Positions 1-7,703 of a DNA stretch of 64,000 bases are shown piece after piece. The position numbers were made by a program, and so were the translations under genes. The notes under the pieces were generated by a model that had not been told where the DNA came from, ran no database searches, and saw only the letters and a program-made list of their open reading frames with translations. This stretch comes from Pseudomonadota bacterium (GTDB taxonomy: Bacteria; Myxococcota_A; UBA796; SXON01). Positions within the stretch are counted from its first letter, which is position 1; every line of letters starts with the position of its first letter. The stretch is taken from assembly GCA_030684355.1 (NCBI GenBank), contig JAUXTN010000231.1, positions 30,051 to 94,050 of the forward strand, in the 5' to 3' direction.

Positions 1-529
1 TGTCGGTGCCGGCGTCGGAGACGCGGGCGAGGTCGCTCGAGAGGGGGTCGTACCAGGCGGTGGTGAAGCTCTCGACCGGATCGTAGATGCCGAAGCCCTG
101 GTCGATCGTGTTCTCGTTGAGCTCGAGCGTGCCGATGGGCCCGGTGATGCCGAGCTGGTACTCGTAGGTCGCCGGATCCGCGTCCGTGTCGAGCAGCACC
201 GCCCACGAGCTGGCCCGGAAGCTGGTGGCCGACAGGAGGGGGTCCTCGTTGACCCGCATCCGGACGTAGAACGTCGTGTCGTCCGCGTACCAGTAGGCGA
301 CCGGGGCCAGGAGCACGGCGTCGCCGACGAGATCGATGCTGCCGTGGGTGCCGAGGTCGTCCCCGGTGCCGCTGGCGTCGAGATCGGGGTTCTCGTCGAA
401 GCTCACATCGTAGAGGTCGACCCCGGCTTTCTGGAACGGCACCCACGCCGTGTCGGCGGGCCATGCAGCCAGGGCGTCGAAGGGAATGAACAAGCCGAGG
501 GCGAGCGGCAGGAGGCGTGCGTGTCTCAT
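1..529 (-). CDS. Secreted protein, N-terminal part only (runs off the window)
   Basis: Read from an ATG at 529 with GGAG just upstream; no stop occurs before the window edge, so about 176 codons of a longer protein are visible. It opens with a typical signal peptide (MRHARLLPLALGLF, likely cleavage after FDALA), so the product is exported. The mature part is rich in Asp, Thr and Tyr and looks like beta-sandwich sequence (YWYADDTTFYVRMRV, WAVLLDTDAD). I do not recognise a family. Its style matches secreted proteins elsewhere in the window, some of which carry C-terminal sorting signals, but the C-terminus is not visible here. The start and export signal are well supported; the function is unknown. 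Confidence 0.7.
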   Translation of the reverse strand, partial: MRHARLLPLALGLFIPFDALAAWPADTAWVPFQKAGVDLYDVSFDENPDLDASGTGDDLGTHGSIDLVGDAVLLAPVAYWYADDTTFYVRMRVNEDPLLSATSFRASSWAVLLDTDADPATYEYQLGITGPIGTLELNENTIDQGFGIYDPVESFTTAWYDPLSSDLARVSDAGTD

Positions 530-642
530 CCCTTTCTCCAGCGAAAGTGTTGACGGGGCAAGCCTACCGGGCAGGCACCCCCGTGTCCACTCGCGTTTCC
601 CGGGACGCCAGGCGGCCCGGCGGTGCTCGTTGAAGGCCACAT

Positions 643-1527
643 CTACCGGCTGGCCTCGGGGAATGGCGGGTCGTCCGCGCCGGCGTCCGGGCAACCGTCG
701 GCGTCGTTCCCGCCATTGAAGTCCTCGCGCTCGCCGGGGCAGGCGTCCACGTTGTCGGCCACGCGGTCGCGATCGCGGTCCGGGCCGTCCGTCCGGGGCG
801 AGCGCGGGCGTGGCGTGGGGATCCAACCTGCCCCGAGTGAAAGCGTGGGGAAAGCCGATCCGAAGGTCGCGCCGAGGGCCGCGGTGAGGACGAGGGGACG
901 GATCGGCGCGAGGTGCAGGCCCAGGCGGACGTGCCCGAGCTTCGGGAGGCCGAACTCGACGACGTGCGGCCCGCCGAGCTGGATGGGCGCCCACCCGTCG
1001 AGCTCCGCGAACGCGCCGAGCGGGCCGACGACGGGCATCGCGCCCCCGATCGACCACGTGTAGACCCGCAGCGGCGGGCCGATCCGGGCGCCGAGGTTCA
1101 CCGCGACCACGGTGTCCTTCTTGCCGACCCCGAGGGCGAGGTGGCCGTGGCTCGCCCGGTCGGAGCCGGGGAGGAAGGGCAGGGGCGCATCGAAGCCGGC
1201 GGCGACACCGAGCCCGCCACGTTGGCGGTCGGAGAGCACGAACAGGGCGTCGATGCGCGGGGGCTCGCCGAGGACCCGGTCGGCGCCGACCTCCGCGGGG
1301 AGGACGAGCGAGAGCCGGAGCGGACGCGCGGTCCACGCGAGGACGGCGGTGGTGTCGAGCGACGCCGCGACCGCCCCGAGACCCTGTCCGTCCACGAACA
1401 GGCCGCCCCCCGGGCCATTTCCTTCGAGCGCCGGATCGACGACCCGATAGAGTGCGCGCCCGTCGGGCACCGAGGGGATCTCGGCCGCCGCGGCGTGGAG
1501 GACGCCGGCGAGCCAGACCGGAAACAT
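643..1527 (-). CDS. Exported protein with C-terminal thrombospondin-type-3-like Asp repeat
   Basis: A 294-aa protein. The N-terminus (MFPVWLAGVLHAAAAEIP) is a plausible signal peptide. The middle is a Gly/Leu/Val-rich region with alternating hydrophobic strands (LRVYTWSIGGAMPVVGPLG, GHVRLGLHLAPIRPLVLTA), as in outer-membrane beta-barrels. The last 50 residues hold one Asp-rich calcium-binding repeat (DRDRDRVADNVDACPGE, then NDADGCPD). This repeat usually links a barrel to an OmpA peptidoglycan-binding domain, but here the protein ends right after it. No good ribosome site is seen; the ATG at 1527 is chosen because the signal peptide follows directly. Divergent from the NUDIX gene. An outer-membrane location is inferred. 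Confidence 0.65.
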   Translation of the reverse strand: MFPVWLAGVLHAAAAEIPSVPDGRALYRVVDPALEGNGPGGGLFVDGQGLGAVAASLDTTAVLAWTARPLRLSLVLPAEVGADRVLGEPPRIDALFVLSDRQRGGLGVAAGFDAPLPFLPGSDRASHGHLALGVGKKDTVVAVNLGARIGPPLRVYTWSIGGAMPVVGPLGAFAELDGWAPIQLGGPHVVEFGLPKLGHVRLGLHLAPIRPLVLTAALGATFGSAFPTLSLGAGWIPTPRPRSPRTDGPDRDRDRVADNVDACPGEREDFNGGNDADGCPDAGADDPPFPEASR

Positions 1528-1641
1528 GGAGGGGGATCCTTCGATTTCTGGAAGAGCTTTGTCACGTTCCCGCGGAGGTCCAGCCCCGTTCCGCGCGACG
1601 GCACCCTCCCCATCGCGACGCCCGCGCGGTACACCGGAGGG

Positions 1642-2331
1642 ATGCCCGCCGAGCTCCGTCCCGCCGCCACGGTCCTCCTCCTCCGCGACACCCCCGAGGG
1701 CCCGGAGGTGTGGCTCATGGAGCGCAACCGCGCGGTCGGCTTCATGGGCGCGGCGTGGGTGTTCCCGGGCGGCCGGGTCGACCCCGGGGACGAGCTCCTC
1801 CCGGCCCGCCACGCGTGGGACGACGGCATCCCGCGCGCCTTCCGGGCCGCCGCCGCCCGGGAGCTCCACGAGGAGGCCGGGGTGCGCCTCGGCGGGGAGG
1901 AGGAGGCCTACGATCTCGACGGGCTCGTGCCCTGGTCGCACTGGGTCACCCCCGAGATCGAGCCCCGGCGCTACGACACGTGGTTCTTCGTCGCGGCGCT
2001 GCCCGCCGGCCAGGACGCCCGCATCGACGGCCAGGAGGCCGTGGCCGGCGCCTGGCTCCGCCCCGCCGACGCCTTGGAGCGCCACGCCGCGGGGGCCCTC
2101 CCGCTCGCGCCCCCCACGCTCCGCACCCTCACCGAGCTGCTCGCCTACGCCGACGTGGCGGCCGCGGTGGGCGCCCGGCGCGCGTGCCCGCCCATCTGCC
2201 CGCGCTTCACCAAGGTAGAGGATGACACCGTCTGGGTGCTCCTCCCCGGGGACCCCGACTACCCCTCCGACGCCCCGGTCGAGCCGCCCACGCGGTTCCC
2301 CTTCGCGGTGGGCCGCTGGTGGGCGCGTTGA
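1642..2331 (+). CDS. NUDIX hydrolase, NUDT19/CoA-diphosphatase-like
   Basis: A 229-aa cytoplasmic enzyme starting at an ATG with a clear GGAGG. The Nudix box is recognisable but interrupted: FPGGRVDPGDE, then an insert of about 20 residues, then RELHEEAGV carrying the metal-binding REXXEE. An insert inside the box is characteristic of NUDT19-type proteins, which cleave acyl-CoA or CoA diphosphates. The N-terminal strand (RPAATVLLLRD, GPEVWLMERNR) matches bacterial members. The 3' end overlaps the following protease gene by 13 nt, so the two are probably co-transcribed. The family is sure; the substrate is inferred. Confidence 0.85.
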   Translation: MPAELRPAATVLLLRDTPEGPEVWLMERNRAVGFMGAAWVFPGGRVDPGDELLPARHAWDDGIPRAFRAAAARELHEEAGVRLGGEEEAYDLDGLVPWSHWVTPEIEPRRYDTWFFVAALPAGQDARIDGQEAVAGAWLRPADALERHAAGALPLAPPTLRTLTELLAYADVAAAVGARRACPPICPRFTKVEDDTVWVLLPGDPDYPSDAPVEPPTRFPFAVGRWWAR

Positions 2332-3653
2332 TCCTGGCCACCCTCGCGCTCGGAGTCGCGCTCGGGGTCGCGCCCGCCGCCGCGCGCCCGGCCGCGGTCT
2401 ACTGGGAGGAGGGGCGCCGCACGGACGTGCTCTACGTCGAGCTCCACGAGCCGGCGCCGCGGGAGCGCGCGCGGTGGGCCCGGGAGCGGGACTGGCGCCA
2501 GCTCGACGCCCTCATCGGCCCCGCCCGCGTACGGAACATCTCGCCCTCCCTGCCGCGCTTCCTGCGGGTCGACGCCCCGGACGCCGAGCTCCTCGGCACC
2601 GAGCTCCTCGCCGATCCGCGCGTGGCCGATGTCTGGCTCGGCTACGCCGCGGTGCCGCCGCCGGCGGACCTCGCGCCGGCCACGCCCGACTTCGCCGGCG
2701 ATCAGGGCTGGCTCGACGCCTACCCCGGCCTCGGCTTCGCGGAGGCCGCCCGGTGGCCCGGCGGGGGCGGCGAGAACGTCACCATCGTCGACATCGAGTA
2801 CGGCTGGGACGAGGGCCACGAGGATCTCGACGCCGCCATCGGCGCCGCCGCGTGGGGCGACAACCAACACCTGTACCTCTACCACGGCAATTCCGTGCTC
2901 GGGCAGCTCGTGGGGGGCGTGAACGGGTACGGGATCGACGGCGCCGCGCCGATGGCGTTGCCGCTCGTCGTCTCGCCGTTCCGCGAGGATGGCGGCTACG
3001 ACATCGCCGCGGCCATCGCCGGCGCCACCGAGCTCCTCCGCCCGGGAGACGTGATCCTCATCGAGCAGCAGTCCTACGCCAACGGGGACTACTGCCCGGT
3101 CAGCATCGATCCCGCCGTGTTCGCCGCGATCCAGGCGGCCGTCGCCGCGGGCATCGTGGTCGTCGAGCCCGGGGGCAACGGCGGCCAGGATCTCGACCAC
3201 GAGAAGTGGGAGGGGTGGTTCGACCGCGCGAACGACTCCGGCTCCATCCTGGTCGGCGGCGGCGCCTCGCCCGAGAGCGGCTGGGAGCCGCGCTCCTGGT
3301 ACCCGAACGGGTCCTCCTACGGCGCCCGGATCGACCTCCAGGGCTGGTACGACGGCATCGTGACCGCCACCTCCGGCGAGTACGGCACGTCCCTGGCGGA
3401 CCTCTACTACCCCGAGGATGACGGGCGGCAGGCCTATACGCGCTCGTTCGGCGGCACCTCGGGGGCGTCGCCGATGATCGCCGCGATGGCCGCCATCGCC
3501 CAGTCCATCGCCATCGAGCTCACCGGCGAGCCGTGGTCCCCCGAGGAGCTGCGCGCGGCCCTCGTCGCGACCGGCACCCCGCAGTCGGAGGGGCCGAACA
3601 TCGGGCCCCAGCCGGACCTGCGCCGCCTGCTCCGGACCTACTTCCTGCCGTAG
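2319..3653 (+). CDS. Secreted S8 (subtilisin-like) peptidase
   Basis: A 444-aa protein with a signal peptide (MGALILATLALGVALGVAPA). The S8 triad is visible: Asp158 in VTIVDIEYGW, His189 in LYHGNSVLGQ (divergent from the usual HGTHVAG) and Ser381 in GGTSGASPMIA, with the oxyanion Asn in EPGGNGG. The His block deviates most, so this belongs to a divergent S8 clade, but all catalytic residues are present. Residues 25-120 look like an inhibitor-type propeptide. The start lies inside the end of the NUDIX gene. The 3' end overlaps by 16 bp the convergent gene on the other strand, leaving no room for a separate terminator. Confidence 0.85.
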   Translation: MGALILATLALGVALGVAPAAARPAAVYWEEGRRTDVLYVELHEPAPRERARWARERDWRQLDALIGPARVRNISPSLPRFLRVDAPDAELLGTELLADPRVADVWLGYAAVPPPADLAPATPDFAGDQGWLDAYPGLGFAEAARWPGGGGENVTIVDIEYGWDEGHEDLDAAIGAAAWGDNQHLYLYHGNSVLGQLVGGVNGYGIDGAAPMALPLVVSPFREDGGYDIAAAIAGATELLRPGDVILIEQQSYANGDYCPVSIDPAVFAAIQAAVAAGIVVVEPGGNGGQDLDHEKWEGWFDRANDSGSILVGGGASPESGWEPRSWYPNGSSYGARIDLQGWYDGIVTATSGEYGTSLADLYYPEDDGRQAYTRSFGGTSGASPMIAAMAAIAQSIAIELTGEPWSPEELRAALVATGTPQSEGPNIGPQPDLRRLLRTYFLP

Positions 3654-4813
3654 TCGATGGTCCACTGCTCGAGGCGCTCGATCTGGAGGGCGTCGAACAT
3701 CAGGCGGTAGGTCGTGACCTGCGTGCTCTGGGCCTTGATCCGGGCCTCGCAGTCGAGCTGGAGATCGCCGTGGCGCACCACGATGCGCAGGGGCTCGCGG
3801 TCGGGGAGGGGCTCCGCGCCGCGCTGGAGCACCAGGATGTAGTTGCAGAGCTGCAAACGACAGTCCCGGTCGAAGTCGGCCGGGTTGTGCCAGCGCACCT
3901 CCATCCAGTGGGCCGTGCGGGTCTGGGTGGTGGCGTAGGTCGGATCGGTGCCCGGGCGCGTGCCCTGGGGCGCGGGGAACCCGGGGTTCGTACCGCCGAT
4001 GGCGACGACGCGGCCGGGGCCGCCGCGGTCGGTGTAGAGGTCGTTGGACCGGGGCGAGCCGGGGGTCGACGCCGTGGAGGGGGTCGACCGCGCCGGCGGT
4101 CCGGGCCAGCCCGAGGACGACCCGGAGCCGCCTGAACGGAGGGTGCTCGGCGGGGGCGTGCTCGGCGTGCGCGTTCCCGGCGTGGGTGCGCTCGGCGTGG
4201 GCGCGCTCGGCGTGGGCGTGCCGGGCGTGGGCGTGCCGCGCCCCACGGTGCCGCGGGCGATGGCGCTGCGGAGGGCGTCCCGCACCGCGCCACGGCCCGC
4301 GCCGTTCGAGCTGCCGGTCTGGATGTCGGAGCGCGCGCCGAAGGGGTCGGTCTGGGGGCCGAGCGAGCCCGGGCCGCCCGGGCGGCGGGACATGCGCTCG
4401 AGTGCGAGGCGAACGTCTGCGTTGGACTGCCCGCGCTCGCCGGAGGGGTTCCCGTGGGTGGAGATCACGGTGTCGAACCTGGAGAAGGTCCCCTTGTTCC
4501 TGACGTTGCGGGTCCACTCGTCGAGGAGATGGCGCTCGGCGGGGGCGATGCCCGTGATGTCGAGCACATAGCGGGGGGACTCCCCGCGCGCGATCACGAG
4601 CGCGCGCGCCACGACGGCGCGCAGCAGCGCGGTGGCCGGGGTGGGGGTCAGGGTGACGCGGACATCGAGCTCGTCCCCGCCCTCGAGCTCTGCGTCAACC
4701 TCGACAAGGAGGCGGTTGGGCTCGATCCAGCGCAGGGTTCCGAAAAAGAACCCGGTGTCGCCACGGACCGCCACCGCGGTCCGCACGTCCACCCGCTCCT
4801 CATTCGTTGCCAT
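3638..4813 (-). CDS. Uncharacterised protein with PilZ-like N-terminus and Thr/Pro repeat linker
   Basis: 391 aa from an ATG at 4813 with GGAGG upstream; an in-frame extension to 4882 is Arg-rich and unlikely to be translated. Residues about 5-100 form a beta-rich module (GTLRWIEPNRLLVEVDAEL, SPRYVLDITGIAP) resembling a degenerate PilZ domain, but the RxxxR di-GMP motif is missing, so this is tentative. Residues about 195-240 are a low-complexity linker of TPTPGTP/SAPTPSAP repeats, also visible as tandem DNA repeats near 4140-4250. The C-terminal 110 residues form a separate folded-looking domain with WMEVRWHNPADFDRDCR. No signal peptide. Function unknown. Confidence 0.6.
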   Translation of the reverse strand: MATNEERVDVRTAVAVRGDTGFFFGTLRWIEPNRLLVEVDAELEGGDELDVRVTLTPTPATALLRAVVARALVIARGESPRYVLDITGIAPAERHLLDEWTRNVRNKGTFSRFDTVISTHGNPSGERGQSNADVRLALERMSRRPGGPGSLGPQTDPFGARSDIQTGSSNGAGRGAVRDALRSAIARGTVGRGTPTPGTPTPSAPTPSAPTPGTRTPSTPPPSTLRSGGSGSSSGWPGPPARSTPSTASTPGSPRSNDLYTDRGGPGRVVAIGGTNPGFPAPQGTRPGTDPTYATTQTRTAHWMEVRWHNPADFDRDCRLQLCNYILVLQRGAEPLPDREPLRIVVRHGDLQLDCEARIKAQSTQVTTYRLMFDALQIERLEQWTIDYGRK

Positions 4814-4900
4814 CGGCCGCCTCCGAGGCCGGCGCTTATCCCTGCTTCGGCGCCACGGCCGCCGATAACGGGACCTCCGCACGGGTTTCTGACGACCCGT

Positions 4901-5971
4901 TCAGTCCTCGAGGCCGGGGAGGACGCTCGGTGCGGCGCGACCGCCGGGAGGCTTGTAGGGCGCGAGGAGGAGGTCCAGCGGCTCGTCCTCGGGGCGACCC
5001 AACGAGCGCGCGAGCGACTCGTGGCGGCCGGCCCGGCGGAAGGGGAGGCGGGTGATGCCGGGGTCGTCGAGGTAGAACCGCAGGACCTCGGGGTGCTCGG
5101 CCTCGCCGCGCAGGTGCGCGAGGAGCTCGCCGTAGGCGGGCAGGAAGTGGACCCCCTCGACCTCGTCGTAGATGGCGCCGGGGCGCCCCGGCCCGGTCAG
5201 CGTGGGGCCGAGCTGGAGCTGCATGATCGTCGGGTCCGCGCCCTTGTTGGCCCGGAAGGCCTCGGCACGGGTGCGCCCGCCGAGCGAGGGGAACGCGTGC
5301 TCGTTGTTGAGGTAGCTCACGAACGGCGCGAGCCGCCGCTCCATGTCCTTCGCGTCGAGGAAGACCAGCTCGTCCTGCCCGAAGTGCGCGATCCACGCCG
5401 CGCGCTCCTCCCGTTGGCGGAGGAACCCGGCGCGCAACGCCGCGAGGTGATCCAGGAGCGTCGGCTCGGGGCCCTCCATCCATTGGCGGAGGAGGTCCAT
5501 CCGCGCGATGACGCTCATCGGGTCCCACACGTCGGGCTCGCCGGAGAAGCGGAGGGACGCTGCGCCGGTGGCGTGGGGATCGGGGAGGACCCGGGCCCGG
5601 AGGACGCCGCGGCGCACGAGATCCGCCTGGGCGCCCGGCGCGAGCACGGCCACCTCGGCCTCGGTGCGCACGTCGCGGAGGAGCACGAGGTCACCCTCCC
5701 AGCCGTCGACCACCCAGAGGGCGGTCCGTGCCTCGCGCGGCCAGCGCAGGGCCGCTTCGGGGAGCTCTCCGGCGCGGACGGCGTGCTCGACCTCCGTCCA
5801 CCCGTCGGCGTCTACCCACTCGACGACGAAGAAGTCGAGGAAGTCGGTCTGGCGCTCGGCGTCCGGCGGGCCGCCGTAGAGGGCGTGCGCGGCGAGGGCG
5901 AGCTCGTCCGGACGGCGCCCGGCGCGAGCGTAGAGGTGGTGCTTCCAGGCGGCAACGGGATCGGTAGGCAC
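4901..5971 (-). CDS. Hypothetical protein, about 356 aa
   Basis: I do not recognise this family. The GTG at 5971 is chosen over the longer ORF (to 6028) because a TAGGAC box lies 5 nt before it, the spacing seen at other apparently leaderless genes here, and because the upstream extension is Arg-rich and poorly coding. The protein is soluble, acidic and Leu/Arg-rich with long predicted helices (MDLLRQWMEGPEPTLLDH, REERAAWIAHFGQDELVF). It has no signal peptide, membrane segment or cofactor motif. The Lys/Asp/Asn-rich stretch AFRANKGADPTIMQLQLG may mark a conserved core. It is followed on the same strand by the PilZ-like gene. Confidence 0.6.
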   Translation of the reverse strand: MPTDPVAAWKHHLYARAGRRPDELALAAHALYGGPPDAERQTDFLDFFVVEWVDADGWTEVEHAVRAGELPEAALRWPREARTALWVVDGWEGDLVLLRDVRTEAEVAVLAPGAQADLVRRGVLRARVLPDPHATGAASLRFSGEPDVWDPMSVIARMDLLRQWMEGPEPTLLDHLAALRAGFLRQREERAAWIAHFGQDELVFLDAKDMERRLAPFVSYLNNEHAFPSLGGRTRAEAFRANKGADPTIMQLQLGPTLTGPGRPGAIYDEVEGVHFLPAYGELLAHLRGEAEHPEVLRFYLDDPGITRLPFRRAGRHESLARSLGRPEDEPLDLLLAPYKPPGGRAAPSVLPGLED

Positions 5972-6053
5972 GGGGCGTCCTATCCCGTGGCGGACCGCCC
6001 CGCGACGGCGCCCGGTGGCCGGTCGCACGGGGATCCTTTATAGGGAGGGGTTC

Positions 6054-7427
6054 ATGCTCCTCCTCCTCCTTGCGTGCACCGACGGCCCGGCCCTGAACGC
6101 CGGCAAGCCGGAGATGGTGGTCACCCCGGCGCGGGCGGACTTCGGCGAAGTCGTGCTCGGCAACCAGAGCGCGCTCGGGATGCGCGTGCGGAACGACGGG
6201 TACGGCGATCTCCAGTTCGAGAGCGTCGCGCTGGGCGACGGCACCTCGCTCGACTTCGCGGTCGTCGCCTTCCCGGAGGCCCTCGGTCACGACGAAGAGG
6301 GCGTGCTGGAGCTGCGCTACACGCCGGATGTCGAGGGCCAGGACTTCGGCACGGTCGTGCTCACGAGCAACGACATCGCCGCGCCCGTGCTCACCGTCGA
6401 GCTCGAGGGCATGGGCGTCCTTCCCCGCATCGACGTCGACCCCGAGGTGCTCTACTTCGGCACCGTGCCGCCGGGCGAGTCCGTGACGCTCTCCACGCGC
6501 GTGACCGCCGCCGGCTCGGGGGACCTCCGCATCACCGGCGTCGGCTTCCCCGGGGACGAGGGGCTGGCCTACACCGTCGGGCTCCCCGACGACTACGCCG
6601 AGCCCTACGTCGTGACGCACGGGTTCTCGTTCCCCATCGAGATCACGTTCACGCCGCCGGACGAGTCCGAGTACGTGGGCGACCTCTACATCGAGTCGAA
6701 CGACCCCGAGGAGCCCGTCGCCGCCGTGCACCTCTACGGCAACACGATCGACGACCCCACCGAGAACGAGCCGCCGCTCGTCGAGATCCTGGATCCCGAC
6801 AACGGCGAGTACTTCATGGACGACGTGGCCGTGCAGATGGGCGGCTACGTGTTCGACCCCGACGAGCCCGCCACCAACCTCCTCTGCGGCTGGTTCGCGG
6901 ACGGCACGCGGGTGGACGTGGGGGACGTCGACCCGTCCGGCATCGTCACCGGCCTGGGGCTCCTGCCCGTGGGCGAGGTCGAGGTCACCCTGCGCTGCTA
7001 CGACTCCGAGGGGCTCGTCGGCGAGGACAGCGCCGAGGTGACCGTGTGGCCCCACGACGAGCCCGTGGTCTACACGCTCAGCGGCGGGGACTCCGTCTTC
7101 GACTGGTTTCACATCGACGACGACGTGGCGATCACCGTCAACGGCGTCGAGGTCTACAGCGACTCGAACCACACGAGCGACACGCTCCCGCCCGTCGAGA
7201 TCGAGGCCGAGCGGGGCGACGTGATCGGCATCGTGGCGACGGACCAGAACTACTGCGACATGGGGATCGACGCCCTGGTGCTCCACTGGGGCACCGGCGA
7301 GTCCCAGGCGCTCAACGAGGCGGTGTGTGACTCCGCGTGCGCCGACCACGCCTGCTACAGCGGCAGCTACAACGGGCCGTGGCCGGGCGTCTACTTCGAC
7401 GAGGAGTACACGATCGCGATCCCGTAG
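6054..7427 (+). CDS. Lipoprotein with ASH-type (choice-of-anchor D) repeats
   Basis: 457 aa. The ATG at 6054 follows GGGAGGGG and begins a short lipoprotein signal MLLLLLACTDGP with lipobox LLAC, so the protein is exported and probably lipidated at Cys8. Two consecutive ASPM/SPD-2/Hydin-like modules follow: residues about 20-120 (VTPARADFGEVVLGNQS ... LTSNDIAAPVLTVELEG) and about 125-235 (IDVDPEVLYFGTVPPGES ... SNDPEEPVAAVHLYG). Each has the typical DFG(E/T)V start and SNDP near the end. An Ig-like region (ENEPPLVEILDPDNGEYF) and a Cys-containing C-terminal domain complete it. Such lipoproteins are abundant in Myxococcota; the role is probably cell-surface binding. Confidence 0.8.
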   Translation: MLLLLLACTDGPALNAGKPEMVVTPARADFGEVVLGNQSALGMRVRNDGYGDLQFESVALGDGTSLDFAVVAFPEALGHDEEGVLELRYTPDVEGQDFGTVVLTSNDIAAPVLTVELEGMGVLPRIDVDPEVLYFGTVPPGESVTLSTRVTAAGSGDLRITGVGFPGDEGLAYTVGLPDDYAEPYVVTHGFSFPIEITFTPPDESEYVGDLYIESNDPEEPVAAVHLYGNTIDDPTENEPPLVEILDPDNGEYFMDDVAVQMGGYVFDPDEPATNLLCGWFADGTRVDVGDVDPSGIVTGLGLLPVGEVEVTLRCYDSEGLVGEDSAEVTVWPHDEPVVYTLSGGDSVFDWFHIDDDVAITVNGVEVYSDSNHTSDTLPPVEIEAERGDVIGIVATDQNYCDMGIDALVLHWGTGESQALNEAVCDSACADHACYSGSYNGPWPGVYFDEEYTIAIP

Positions 7428-7496
7428 CCAGGCCGGCTAGCGCATGGCCTGTCGCCTCCGGAGCGCCGGTCGGCGGGCATCAGGTGGCGACGGCGA

Positions 7497-7703
7497 TCAG
7501 GCCTTCTTCACCGTCCGCACCGTGATCGCCGGGCCGGCCATGCCGATCCCGAAGCCGTCGTCCGACTCGCCCTCGACCTCGACCTTGTGCCCGTCCAGGT
7601 GCTTCGGCACGTCCCCGTAGAGCGTGTGCTCGCCCTTCGGGGTGTGCAGCACCCAGATGCCGCCCTCGAGGTCCCGCCTCTCCAGCTTCCCCGTGACGCG
7701 CAT
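7497..7703 (-). CDS. Small basic/beta-rich protein coupled to subtilase
   Basis: 68 aa from an ATG at 7703 (GGGAGG four bases upstream); the ATG shares a base with the TGA of the protease gene (TGATG), so translation is coupled. The sequence MRVTGKLERRDLEGGIWVLH, then GEHTLYGDVPKHLDGHKVEV, reads as a small OB-like beta barrel resembling bacterial DUF5818-type proteins, which bind no known cofactor. No signal peptide, so it is cytoplasmic. A GTG at 7706 is an alternative start adding one residue. Function unknown; the coupling suggests a role connected with the membrane protease. Confidence 0.65.
   Translation of the reverse strand: MRVTGKLERRDLEGGIWVLHTPKGEHTLYGDVPKHLDGHKVEVEGESDDGFGIGMAGPAITVRTVKKA

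Noticed and set aside
4140..4250. Tandem DNA repeats (GGCGTGGGCGTG-like)
   Set aside because: They encode the Thr/Pro linker of the gene at 3638-4813 and are not a separate element.
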